A stretch of DNA of 64,000 nt from Desulfocicer vacuolatum DSM 3385 (GTDB lineage: Bacteria; Desulfobacterota; Desulfobacteria; Desulfobacterales; Desulfobacteraceae), in NCBI RefSeq assembly GCF_900176365.1, contig NZ_FWXY01000002.1, positions 186,001 to 250,000 on the forward strand, read 5' to 3'. Positions 6,562-15,289 of the stretch are shown here, one piece after another (positions within the stretch are counted from its first letter, which is position 1; each line of letters starts with the position of its first letter). The translations under genes were made by a program, and so were the position numbers. Below the pieces are notes generated by a model, which made no database searches, was not told the origin of the DNA, and saw nothing but the letters and a program-made list of their open reading frames with translations.

Positions 6562-9264
6562 TCAAAATTTTTCCATAAAATCATTTAATTCATTACCAAG
6601 CTTCAGCACCCGATGAAATGGCAAGGTAAGATTCACATCCAACTTGATTCCCTGGAAGCGCGATCCAGGAGCGGCAGCATCCACCCGGATAAATCGGCCC
6701 AGGTCTTTCCGGTACACAAAGGGCAGATTCTCTCCCGGACTACCGTCAAATTGCAACTTCACCATGAGATCTTCCCCCTGGGAATTAAACCCCACCCGGG
6801 CCCACTTATAGGTATAATTTTTCAATGCCTCCCGGGCCAGATCCATTTGCACGAACCGGGGCGTATCCATGGGAATACCGGCGGTGAAAACTTCGGTGTT
6901 GGACACCTGGATGGTCCCCCCCACTCCCGGTGTGGAATAAAGAAACCCATTGTCAAAGGAAAGCATCCCATCTACCCAGGAAATGGGAATTGTGCCATTG
7001 AGACTGCCCTCCCCCCGGGCCTTGAATGATCCCATCTGCTGCAACATATCGGCAAACCGCAGTCGATCACAAAACAGGGTAAGACGGTAGGCATCAACAT
7101 CACTGGAAAAACGGGTGGCACCTGCGCTGACCCCACCGTTACACCATTTAAAAGAGGCATTTTCCAGCAAAAAGGAGGTGGCGGACTCCAAAGTATACCT
7201 CAATTTTGCATCGGTGAGTATTATCCCATTGAAGTCCAGGGAATCCATGGTTAAAACCATACCCGGTGCACTGCGCACAAGCGGCAGTTCATTCAATATC
7301 AGGCCAGCATTGATCCCCTTGATGGCAAGCTTTTTGTCCGGCATATCAACCTGACCCCGGGTGAGATCCAGCACTAATCGGTTTTTTGTTTTTTCACCTC
7401 CAAAATCCATGTGTCCCCGGGCTGCCAGGGTGGTGTTAAACCGGGGCAGCACCACATCTGGAGAAAGTAAACCGCTTTTTTTAACCATGTCATGGGTCAG
7501 AAAAAACGGTGGCATATCCCATGTGAGTGCCATGGCAGGTGCCAATGGGGGTAAAAAAACGGTTTTCAAATCAAATTTAACATGGGGAAACATGGCTTTT
7601 GATGACACAGCACTGCCTGCCATGGGTGGAACAGTCCCCCAAAAGGGAAAATGCACGGCACCGGAAATATCCATACCCTTTTCAGTGTGTATCATTTTTC
7701 CTTCCAGGGAGCAAACGGGCGCTCCATTAAAGGATATTGTTTCCCCGGAAAAAGTTCCCCGGCGGCCGGAGATTCCCCGGGGCCAGAAAAAGGGCATGTG
7801 CAGATTAAGACCTGAAATCACCAGGGAATCACGGCCAAGTTGGGACACGTTGCCATTTCTAATCTTTATGGCACCGGAAACCGAAGGCTTACCCCGGTGG
7901 GTCACCCGGACGGCAAAGGGTATACTTGCCCCGGGAAAACGGATCTGAAACTGCCGGTTCTCTCCTTGAATACGTCCCAGAGTGGTGGTTAAATCCATGG
8001 CAAACCCCTTACCCCGGGATGAAAAATCAAAGGTACCGGTGCCATTAAGCCCCACCCTGGAAACCCTCACCGGCAGGGGAATGTTTTGAACCATTAGCTC
8101 ATTGGCCACCATGTGGAGCCGAAGCGTTCCCTTTGTTTTCTGCCCTGTGACATCCAGTTGAAACCGGGAGCCGGGGCCCATGCTCAACTCCGTCTTTCCC
8201 AGTCTGAAAAAGTATTCACTGTTTTTTTTGTGCTGATCCATCAGCGTCAATTTCCAGGCCCCCTCCCGGGTACAATCAACTCTGCCGGACATAAAAAGGG
8301 TCGGCAGCCCCCCCCGATCCCATTGAAAATGAAAAAGAGCATGCAGGGGAAACCGCAATGGAAGTCCCGGAATGGCGGGGCCTTTGCCGGGAACCAGGGT
8401 GACCGCAAGGTTGTCCAGACAGATGGGTCGGGGTTCAGCCAGTGCCAGCCTGGAAATACGAAGGCTTGCCCTGCCCTCCCCATCCCCTGTGAGGGTCAGA
8501 TCCCCTTTACCCTGGAGACTGATTTCAGGAAACCACAATTTAAGAATATCATTGAACCGGCCATACTCAATCCCCCGGGCCGTCAGTTCAAAATGTTCAA
8601 TATCACCGGCGTTGTTCATCACCACAGCGCCATGGACAGGCTGTCCCAGGGGAAATAGATGAAACCCCATAGAAACAGACTGTTTATCCCGGGGAACAAG
8701 GGCGGAAAGATCAAAGGGAATGATGATTTCCCTGCCATTAAAAAAGAGGGAAAAACGCGAATGGGAGATGTTCATCCGGGAAGGCAGACGGGCAAACACA
8801 GCGTCCATGGAAGGCCGGGACAAATCATCCGCCGGGGGGGTGGAGGAATTTTCCTTGTTAAAAAACAAAGGGGCAAAATCAGTCAAAACAATCCCCCCCC
8901 TGCTCAAGGATGCCCGTATGTCCAGACCTGAAACAGTTATTTGCCGGGGGCGTTGTCTGATCAGAGAACCCGGGGAATAAGTCGCTGTCACCCCATCTGC
9001 CACCAGGTGACTGCCCATGTAAATGGGGCCGATACCAGCACCGGTGAGCCCCACATGGCGCACAGAAATCTTAAGATCATCCAGACCCGGCCGGGTGGAC
9101 AAGACTGTATTGATTCCCCATTGAAACACATGGGGTATAAGTACCAGGCCCAGGAGAATCAATCCTGCGCCGGTCATGAAACCATACTTTATAATAGACT
9201 TAAAGGTCATGGATGAACTCAAGTTTGAAAAACAGGTCCCAGGGCCAACCGGCATGACAGACAA
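6562..9264 (-). CDS. ydbH: YdbH-like AsmA/TamB-type intermembrane lipid-transport protein
   Basis: A 900-residue protein anchored by one N-terminal membrane helix (about 27-47) and otherwise made of repeated beta strands, as in the AsmA/YhdP/TamB group whose members form a hydrophobic groove between the two membranes. The C-terminal third (for example IQVSNTEVFTAGIPMDTPRF) resembles the dicarboxylate-repeat region of YdbH, where YnbE docks. Membership is supported by ynbE and ydbL downstream on the same strand. The first codon is a TTG without a good ribosome site; ATG at 9210 (MTFKSIIKYG) would start right before the anchor and is equally likely. It begins 4 bases after the SLOG gene ends. 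Confidence 0.82.
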   Translation of the reverse strand: MSVMPVGPGTCFSNLSSSMTFKSIIKYGFMTGAGLILLGLVLIPHVFQWGINTVLSTRPGLDDLKISVRHVGLTGAGIGPIYMGSHLVADGVTATYSPGSLIRQRPRQITVSGLDIRASLSRGGIVLTDFAPLFFNKENSSTPPADDLSRPSMDAVFARLPSRMNISHSRFSLFFNGREIIIPFDLSALVPRDKQSVSMGFHLFPLGQPVHGAVVMNNAGDIEHFELTARGIEYGRFNDILKLWFPEISLQGKGDLTLTGDGEGRASLRISRLALAEPRPICLDNLAVTLVPGKGPAIPGLPLRFPLHALFHFQWDRGGLPTLFMSGRVDCTREGAWKLTLMDQHKKNSEYFFRLGKTELSMGPGSRFQLDVTGQKTKGTLRLHMVANELMVQNIPLPVRVSRVGLNGTGTFDFSSRGKGFAMDLTTTLGRIQGENRQFQIRFPGASIPFAVRVTHRGKPSVSGAIKIRNGNVSQLGRDSLVISGLNLHMPFFWPRGISGRRGTFSGETISFNGAPVCSLEGKMIHTEKGMDISGAVHFPFWGTVPPMAGSAVSSKAMFPHVKFDLKTVFLPPLAPAMALTWDMPPFFLTHDMVKKSGLLSPDVVLPRFNTTLAARGHMDFGGEKTKNRLVLDLTRGQVDMPDKKLAIKGINAGLILNELPLVRSAPGMVLTMDSLDFNGIILTDAKLRYTLESATSFLLENASFKWCNGGVSAGATRFSSDVDAYRLTLFCDRLRFADMLQQMGSFKARGEGSLNGTIPISWVDGMLSFDNGFLYSTPGVGGTIQVSNTEVFTAGIPMDTPRFVQMDLAREALKNYTYKWARVGFNSQGEDLMVKLQFDGSPGENLPFVYRKDLGRFIRVDAAAPGSRFQGIKLDVNLTLPFHRVLKLGNELNDFMEKF

Positions 9265-9268
9265 AAAA

Positions 9269-10090
9269 TCATCTTAACACCCTCAGCACATGATTTTTTT
9301 CCAGGGACGCTTTTAAAAATTTTAAAATCACCATGGCCGCATCTTCGGGGGTAATACGTTTTACACCGGCCATATCAGCGCAATGGGCCAGCAAGGTTTC
9401 ATTGCCATGGTCCAGGCCCATTTTCACCTTAATGGTGTCGGCCAGGGCAAAATAAACCGTGCCAATGTCACGCCGATTAAGATTGGCAATCATGCACCGG
9501 GTGCGCAGATTCAAATCCTTTCCAATGAATTGGGCAGCCTCTTGTACTGTGGTGCACAGGGCCTGGGCCCGGCGCTCCATTAAAAGGGTATCCCGGCCCG
9601 ACAGTGCCTCCGGGGTCTTTGCCATCATTTCCATGAAAAAAAGGGTTTCAAGTATCCCCTTCACGGCCCAGTAAATCCCGGCATCCTGACTGGCCCGGGG
9701 ACCTGCCACGTTCAACACCTGAATGTACCGGGTGTTTACAAAATTCTGTAGCATCACAGCCGCTTCAAACTCATCCATATCATTGAGATCAACATGGCAG
9801 CATGGTTTTCCAAGGGTATGGGCAAGATCCCAGGTGAGAAGAGATCCCCCCTTTAAATGTCCCCTGGAAATAATCACCGTACCCTGGGAATCCCGGATAT
9901 TTTGCTCCGTGCGCCGGGGGTAATCCTCCGTGTCCATCTCATCCAGGAGATACTGGGAAGGGATCACCCCATCCTCGGCTTTTCTACCTGCCGGCACCCA
10001 TCCGCCGTGATCAATATTAAATTTTATGGCTGTGTCCAGGGCCGCGCGGTCCGCTCCGGTCTGCCCTCCGGAAATAATTTTCTGTATCAT
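9269..10090 (-). CDS. SLOG-fold (YpsA-like, putative molybdenum-carrier type) protein with C-terminal extension
   Basis: Residues 1-150 are a SLOG/Rossmann-type domain with the glycine-rich start ISGGQTGADRAALD, a GWVPAGRKAEDG loop and GTVIISRGHLKGGSLLTWDLA. This fits the family annotated as putative molybdenum carrier proteins, which bind a nucleotide-type ligand. The remaining 120 residues are helical (LLMERRAQALCTTVQEAAQFIG, LKASLEKNHVLRV) and I do not recognise them. It overlaps the universal stress gene by 4 bases (ATGA) and is followed closely by ydbH. Function is unknown; the name molybdenum carrier is a family label that this sequence does not prove. Confidence 0.7.
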   Translation of the reverse strand: MIQKIISGGQTGADRAALDTAIKFNIDHGGWVPAGRKAEDGVIPSQYLLDEMDTEDYPRRTEQNIRDSQGTVIISRGHLKGGSLLTWDLAHTLGKPCCHVDLNDMDEFEAAVMLQNFVNTRYIQVLNVAGPRASQDAGIYWAVKGILETLFFMEMMAKTPEALSGRDTLLMERRAQALCTTVQEAAQFIGKDLNLRTRCMIANLNRRDIGTVYFALADTIKVKMGLDHGNETLLAHCADMAGVKRITPEDAAMVILKFLKASLEKNHVLRVLR

Positions 10091-10536
10091 GGTTCCGGGG
10101 GGTTCCGGACGATCATCACAGAACAGGTGGCTTTGTGGGCAATGCGCTTGGCCACGCTGCCAAAGAGCACCAGCTCCACCCCGGAAAGCCCATAGGCCCC
10201 CACAATGACCAGATCAATATTTTCAGATTCAATGTAATGCAGTATTTCCGATGACACATGCCCCTCCAGGACCCGGACCACATGGTCTGTCCGGGGGGGA
10301 ACACGCAGGCCATAGGTTTGAATCATCTGATCGGCCAATTTGTCCACAAGGGCAGTGGAAGATTCCGGCGGCACCACCAGATCAATGTCAGTGATCAAAG
10401 GGCTGATCACCGGTGGCAGCACATGAACCAGATGAAGGGCTGCCCCATACTTTTGGGCAAGATCCAATGCACTTTCAAAGGCATGGTCGGCATTGGAGGA
10501 AAAATCCACACAACAGAGAATTCGATTAACGTCCAT
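10087..10536 (-). CDS. Universal stress protein, UspA family
   Basis: A 149-residue single-domain UspA protein. It shows the family's N-terminal strand (ILCCVDFSSNADHAFESALDLAQKYGAALHLVHVL), DLVIVGAYGLSG, and the ATP-binding pattern G-x2-G-x9-G(S/T) as GAYGLSGVELVLFGSVAKRI, so it is likely of the nucleotide-binding type. The start at 10536 has AGGAGG 6 bases upstream; an in-frame codon 36 bases earlier lacks one. It overlaps the SLOG gene, so the two are probably co-expressed. The specific stress it serves cannot be read from the sequence. Confidence 0.88.
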   Translation of the reverse strand: MDVNRILCCVDFSSNADHAFESALDLAQKYGAALHLVHVLPPVISPLITDIDLVVPPESSTALVDKLADQMIQTYGLRVPPRTDHVVRVLEGHVSSEILHYIESENIDLVIVGAYGLSGVELVLFGSVAKRIAHKATCSVMIVRNPPEP

Positions 10537-10589
10537 TTGTGCCTCCTTTTTTTCATATGAAACTCCAGCCAAAGGCCTGTAATAATTAG

Positions 10590-10737
10590 AGTTTCATTTT
10601 TCGTTGTGGGCAGGTCAAACCCCAATACGATCTGCCCGTGGCAGTTATATGAAATACTCCGCAAATCAGAGGTGTATTTCAAGCTTCGTTGTGGGCAGAA
10701 CCAGATCAGTACAAGGTCCGCCCGTGGCGGTTATATA
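10590..10737 (+). repeat. Family A repeats, copies A1 (right half) and A2 (full), in tandem
   Basis: Family A is about 90 bp, bounded by TATA-rich ends. Its left part GAAATACTCCGC...GGTGTATTTC is a hairpin, and its right part is a second hairpin, TGGGCAGA...TCTGCCC or variants, ending GTGGCAGTTATAT or GTGGCGGTTATAT. A1 (10590-10650) is only the right hairpin. A2 (10647-10737) is complete and shares the TATAT junction with A1. The pair lies upstream of the uspA-type gene and is followed at once by family C. Other copies: 15365-15454, 19140-19196, 29693-29780, 47551-47731, 61128-61218. Confidence 0.85.
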
Positions 10738-10893
10738 CAGGCAACCTAAGGCAGAGCCACCCCCCCCGACGGGCAATAGGAACCGGACAATTGAGCTGTC
10801 TACAGTTCCGGTCCGGGACCATTGCCCGTCGGGGGAGCGGCGGTATAATACCATTTGGCTCCGCGTCTACGACCCTATATTTATTGTGGGCAG
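10737..10893 (+). repeat. Family C hairpin repeat, copy C2 (complete)
   Basis: The core is a long hairpin. The outer stem is GACGGGCAAT (10768-10777) with ATTGCCCGTC (10821-10830), the middle stem CCGGAC/GTCCGG, and the inner stem CTGT/ACAG, flanked by runs of C on one side and G on the other. After it comes a conserved tail with GGTATAATACC and GGCTCCGCGTCTACGACCC. The same fold is present at 17130, 47733 and 61219 with paired base changes. No open frame is conserved. Together with A1 and A2 it fills the 400-base gap between the uspA-type gene and the dynamin-like gene. Confidence 0.85.
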
Positions 10894-10936
10894 ACCCCAA
10901 CAGGGAAACATGGCGTGCCACTGAATATCTATCCCG

Positions 10937-13288
10937 TCAATGGGGATAATCAATGTGAAGGGCGTCCATCTCTTTGGCCATCTGCCCATGGGTGTGAATC
11001 ATGGCCTCAAGGTTGTGGCGGCGCTGGATCTTTTCTGTGTGCTCTGTGGCCACCAATGCCTCAATTTTGGACATTTCAAGGTCACACCCCTCAAATTCCA
11101 CCACCATTTTTTCCTGGAAATCCCGGGACACAGCATGGATTAATTTTAAAAAATAGTCGGTTTCCAATAATTCCCGATAATTTTTAAAATGAAGTTCCAT
11201 GCATCGAAGGGCCTCTTTTCGCATGCGTCTCTCCCCATTGGCAAAGGCCATGTCAAAGGGGGAGGCAAAGTTCTTTTTTAAAATCCTGGACAAAATGGCC
11301 ACCAGGGAATGCACCCCAAGACCGGCCATGGCATCCACACGAATCCTTGCACTGTATGCAGTGGCCATCCTCGCCCGGGGAATTTCAAGGCCCAGAATGC
11401 CTTTGACCGCAGAGATATCCACCGGACACACCGGTTTTTGCTCCTCCATATCAGCCCCATGGTTCCAGAGTCCGTGATCATCCACTGTCAGGCGGGCCAT
11501 GAGGGTACGGGTGTCCATGTGACAGGTGTCATAAAGAACCATGAAGTCCGTCTCCATGCGCTGTTCCTGTTCCTTGATAAAGGCTGCCACCCGGGGGGTG
11601 AACTGCCGGGCCATGAAATAATCCACAGCCGTGCGAAACTCCTGGAACATGGTGTAAATGGCCTGGTTAAATCCCGACTCAGCCAACTGTTGTTCCTGGC
11701 GGGGATATGACACGGGATGATCATTTATAAAGGCTTTGACTTCCCTGGCAAGGGCTCCTTTCCGGGGATGGAAAAAACGGTGTATCCGGGCACGAATATC
11801 GGTCTCCAGTGCCTCCACAGCAGACAGGGTGTTTTTTTTTATCATGCCCTTAAGATTTGCCCCCTGGGCTTTCATGCGTTTAAGTTCCCCCACCGCATGA
11901 TCGGCACGGTCCTGATCCCGGGATAAAAGATCATAAAACAGCTCTATCCGTCTGCCGGTAAAATCACAGGCAACCCCCAGGCGCTGGATATGATTTTCAA
12001 CCACCAGGGAAAAACGATCCCTTTGAATTTTTTCTTCCAGCCGGCCCATGAAAGTCTTTTCTCCCTCCAGGGTATGGCGCATCAATTCCCGGTTTTCCTC
12101 CCAGAGACTGATCCGTTTTTTTTCCCCGGGTAAAAGCTCATTTCCCAGGGCGCAATAAAGGCCATGGAGACAGGAAAGGCTGTGAATAAAGGGTTGAGCA
12201 TGGACACAGGCCAGCTCATCCTTGACCTTTGCTTCCAGGGATTTAAGCTCGTCAAGACTGTGGTGTTCTCCAAGATCCACGTTGAAAAGGAACAAAAGAT
12301 TATCCATCAGTCCCATTTCCTGAATCATTTGAAGAAAAACAATATCTGCCCGGCGCACCCCCATGCGACTGCTGATGACATAGATAATCATATTGGCAGA
12401 CACCAGATAATCCTGGATCTGGGCCAGATGGGCAGGGTCCGTGGAATCACTGCCCTGGCAGTCGGCCATCTCCACCCCGGGGGCCAGGGCATTTCCCGGC
12501 AGTTCCAAAAGAACATCATTGGCAAAAAAAGCAGCGGAGCCGTCACCGGTGAACATCTGGTGACCATAAAATTCATCATCTTTAAAGGTAAGCACCACAG
12601 CATCTGCCTGTACCAGATGCCGGACCCGATCATAGGCGTCCAGGGCCTGTCGGATGCGAACAAATTCCGGTTGCAGTCCCCGGGGGACAACGGTGGCATG
12701 TCCCCCCCCCAGGCGGCCGGCAACGGCCTGGAGAAATCCACGGTCTTTTTTTCGCCTCAAATCAAAGGTGTCGGCACAGATGCCTTCAACGGCCACCAGA
12801 TTTTCCGGAAACAACACCAGGGCCCGGCGCAACTCCTCATTGACCTCATCCCAGGATTTAAGAAAAACCCGGGCTTTCTGACTTTTTCCCGGGCGTATCC
12901 GGGTCACCATGGCAGTGATCACCCCGGCCCCCCGTTTTAAAATTTCAGCCCCGGTCATGGCATTAATGCAGGTACTTTTCCCCGACTTAATGGCCCCCAC
13001 AACGGCAATACGGATGAGCCCCGATGTGATCTGACCGGGAACCTGGGAGCAGATGTGGTGCTGAAGTTCTGCCTGATCGTCGTACATGCCGGGGATGGCC
13101 TTCATCCCTTGAAAAGCAGTTGATAGTTTTTCTGCCATGTGTATGATGGCATCCACAATTCCATGGCTCATGGGATTCTCTGATCTGCCCATGGAAACGT
13201 GTGAGATGTTTTTAAAGGCTTCACCGGTGTCATATTCCTTTTTCACGTGCCCCATTCCATATCCATGTGCATCATGGCCTGTTCCCAT
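10937..13288 (-). CDS. Dynamin-like large GTPase
   Basis: A 783-residue protein of the bacterial dynamin family. G1 is GAIKSGKST (about residues 97-105), followed by a switch I threonine in GVITAMVTRI, G3 as DCQGSD (about 277), and G4 as FNVDLGE (about 339). The second half is long amphipathic helices (about 400-560 and 690-780), as expected for the stalk and trunk. Such proteins bind and remodel membranes. The start is uncertain: the first codon used here lies inside yqgE, and a GTG that overlaps the yqgE stop (GTGA, near 13243) would give a protein about 15 residues shorter. It is probably co-transcribed with yqgE and manC. Confidence 0.82.
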   Translation of the reverse strand: MGTGHDAHGYGMGHVKKEYDTGEAFKNISHVSMGRSENPMSHGIVDAIIHMAEKLSTAFQGMKAIPGMYDDQAELQHHICSQVPGQITSGLIRIAVVGAIKSGKSTCINAMTGAEILKRGAGVITAMVTRIRPGKSQKARVFLKSWDEVNEELRRALVLFPENLVAVEGICADTFDLRRKKDRGFLQAVAGRLGGGHATVVPRGLQPEFVRIRQALDAYDRVRHLVQADAVVLTFKDDEFYGHQMFTGDGSAAFFANDVLLELPGNALAPGVEMADCQGSDSTDPAHLAQIQDYLVSANMIIYVISSRMGVRRADIVFLQMIQEMGLMDNLLFLFNVDLGEHHSLDELKSLEAKVKDELACVHAQPFIHSLSCLHGLYCALGNELLPGEKKRISLWEENRELMRHTLEGEKTFMGRLEEKIQRDRFSLVVENHIQRLGVACDFTGRRIELFYDLLSRDQDRADHAVGELKRMKAQGANLKGMIKKNTLSAVEALETDIRARIHRFFHPRKGALAREVKAFINDHPVSYPRQEQQLAESGFNQAIYTMFQEFRTAVDYFMARQFTPRVAAFIKEQEQRMETDFMVLYDTCHMDTRTLMARLTVDDHGLWNHGADMEEQKPVCPVDISAVKGILGLEIPRARMATAYSARIRVDAMAGLGVHSLVAILSRILKKNFASPFDMAFANGERRMRKEALRCMELHFKNYRELLETDYFLKLIHAVSRDFQEKMVVEFEGCDLEMSKIEALVATEHTEKIQRRHNLEAMIHTHGQMAKEMDALHIDYPH

Positions 13289-13785
13289 CGGGCTTCCACC
13301 CGGGTTTTAAATAAAATATCCATGGTAAGGGTTCCCACAAGCCAGGAATTTTCTGCCATTTCCGCATCCAACTGCATGGGGGCCCAGCCGGCACACCCCA
13401 GAATGACCATGGCATTGTCAGGCCCCTTGCCCTGGCCCATGGCCATCAGAATATCCCGGGTATTACTCAAACCGATGTCAGGTGTCACCTGTATGCATCC
13501 CTCCCAGTGAAAGGGGGCCCCATGGAGAACAAAAACAGCCCCCGGCTGCACTGGCCCCCCAAGGTAAACTGGCATTTTATCCATGGTATCCACCATGGAC
13601 ATTTTTAGATCGGAAAACAGTTCCCGGATGGTCAAAAGGGGGTGCTCCCGATTGATGACAAAACCAAGTGCACCGGAATCATTGTGCTCACAAATGCAGG
13701 TAACGGTCTGGGCGAAGTTGGGGTCAGGCAACCCCGGCATGGCCATGAGCAACCGCCCCTTTAACGAAACTGGATTCTGGGACAT
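13243..13785 (-). CDS. yqgE: YqgE/AlgH family protein (UPF0301)
   Basis: A 180-residue protein with the family's N-terminal LKGRLLMAMPGLPDPNFAQTVTCICEHN and the conserved GALGFVINR, VYLGGPVQPG and FLGCAGWAP-like (VILGCAGWAPMQLDAE) segments. The length is typical. The biochemical role of this family is not settled; in Pseudomonas it was first described as a regulator of alginate genes. Here it lies 3 bases after manC, which makes GDP-mannose (also an alginate precursor), and overlaps the dynamin-like gene. The start ATG has GGGGGTAAG upstream. Confidence 0.9.
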   Translation of the reverse strand: MSQNPVSLKGRLLMAMPGLPDPNFAQTVTCICEHNDSGALGFVINREHPLLTIRELFSDLKMSMVDTMDKMPVYLGGPVQPGAVFVLHGAPFHWEGCIQVTPDIGLSNTRDILMAMGQGKGPDNAMVILGCAGWAPMQLDAEMAENSWLVGTLTMDILFKTRVEARWEQAMMHMDMEWGT

Positions 13786-13788
13786 CTC

Positions 13789-15225
13789 TTACCCCCTTTT
13801 CTTTTCCCGGCCATAGATATCGTCAAACCGCACAATATCATCCTCCCCCAGATAACTGCCGGATTGAACTTCAATGAGTTCCAGGGGAATCCTGCCGGGA
13901 TTTTCCATGCGATGCACATATCCAAGGGGAATGTACACAGACTCATTTTCCCGGAGAAGAATTTCCTCTTCTCCCTTGGTGATGATGGCAGTGCCGGAGA
14001 CCACTGTCCAGTGCTCTGCCCTGTGAAAATGTTTTTGCAAAGACAACTTGGCACCGGGTTTCACAGTGATGCGCTTCACCTGGAACCGGGGACCAAGATC
14101 AATGGTTTCATAGGACCCCCAGGGCCGAAACACCTCCCGGTGGGTGGTGACCTCGGGTCGATCTTTCTTTTTCAGAGCCTCCACCAGTCTTTTCACTTCC
14201 TGGACCCTGTTCCGGGGGGCCACCAGCACAGCATCTTTGGTCTCCACCACCACATGGTTTTCAAGTCCCACCGCTGCGATGAGACGACTTTCTGCATTGA
14301 GATAACAATTTTTAACATCACTGACCAAAACGTCTCCCTTGAGCACATTATGGTCTTTGTCCTTTTCACCGGTGTGCCACAGGGCATCCCAGGAGCCCAC
14401 ATCGTTCCAGCCGGCATCCAGGGGAATCACAACCCCGTCTTCTGTTTTTTCCATCACCGCATAATCAATGGAATCCGATGGGGAACGGGCAAAGGATTTG
14501 CTGTCCAGACGGAAAAAATCAAGGTCTTCTTCCCCTTTTTCCAGGGCATCCCGGCAGGCAGTGACCATATCAGGAACATGCAGGGTCAACGCTTCCAGAA
14601 CCTTGTCGGCCCGGAACATGAACATACCCGAATTCCAGAGATACTCATCCGATGCCACATATTCTTTGGCTGTTTCAAGATCCGGTTTTTCCACAAACCG
14701 CTCAATGGCGCATCCCGTGGCATCTTCTCCTGGATTTAACGTCACAGAATCGCCTTTTTTAATATATCCATATCCGGTTTCAGGGCCGGTGGGGACAATA
14801 CCAAAAGTAACAAGATATCCGGCAGCCGCATGGGCTTCTCCGGCGGCAACAGCCCCGTTAAAAGCAGCCAGATCCTTTATATCGTGATCCGCAGGCAGAA
14901 TCAACAAGGTTGCCCGGGGATTTTCAAGGACCACCTGAAGGGCTGCCGCTGCAATGGCCGGAGCTGTGTTACGGCCCACCGGTTCCAGAAGAATGGTACC
15001 GGTGCAATTTATCCGTCGCATCTGTTCTGCTGCCATGAAGCGATGATCTTCGTTGCAGATCACCACCGGCGGGGCGATATCCGGAATACCAAGGGGCCGT
15101 AACAGGGTATTTTGAAGCATTGACTTCGCATCAATGAGGTTAATGAGCTGTTTGGGGAAAAGCCCCCGGGACAAGGGCCAGAGTCTGGTTCCGGAACCAC
15201 CGGCAAGGATGACAGGTACGATCAT
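13789..15225 (-). CDS. manC: Mannose-1-phosphate guanylyltransferase / mannose-6-phosphate isomerase
   Basis: A bifunctional enzyme of 478 residues for GDP-mannose synthesis. The N-terminal nucleotidyltransferase has the signature LAGGSGTRLWPLSRGLFPKQ (residues 7-26), and a later FVEKPDLETA contact motif. The C-terminal cupin of the type II phosphomannose isomerase (about 370-470) has RPWGSYETID, KPGAKLSLQKHFHRAEHW and the metal-binding His residues. GDP-mannose feeds lipopolysaccharide and exopolysaccharide. The start ATG has AAAAGGAGC upstream and follows a 414-base gap holding nested repeats. yqgE follows after 3 bases. Confidence 0.95.
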   Translation of the reverse strand: MIVPVILAGGSGTRLWPLSRGLFPKQLINLIDAKSMLQNTLLRPLGIPDIAPPVVICNEDHRFMAAEQMRRINCTGTILLEPVGRNTAPAIAAAALQVVLENPRATLLILPADHDIKDLAAFNGAVAAGEAHAAAGYLVTFGIVPTGPETGYGYIKKGDSVTLNPGEDATGCAIERFVEKPDLETAKEYVASDEYLWNSGMFMFRADKVLEALTLHVPDMVTACRDALEKGEEDLDFFRLDSKSFARSPSDSIDYAVMEKTEDGVVIPLDAGWNDVGSWDALWHTGEKDKDHNVLKGDVLVSDVKNCYLNAESRLIAAVGLENHVVVETKDAVLVAPRNRVQEVKRLVEALKKKDRPEVTTHREVFRPWGSYETIDLGPRFQVKRITVKPGAKLSLQKHFHRAEHWTVVSGTAIITKGEEEILLRENESVYIPLGYVHRMENPGRIPLELIEVQSGSYLGEDDIVRFDDIYGREKKRG

Positions 15226-15289
15226 AAAACGCTCCTTTTAAGCTCAACTTACAGATTGGCAGATATCCACAATTAAAATTAAGGCGTTT

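Noticed and set aside
12164-12940. A long open frame on the plus strand antisense to the dynamin-like gene
   Set aside because: It lies opposite a conserved gene on the minus strand, has no ribosome site and no recognisable domain. Other long antisense frames (13864-14739 opposite manC, 21261-22229 opposite lon) are the same.
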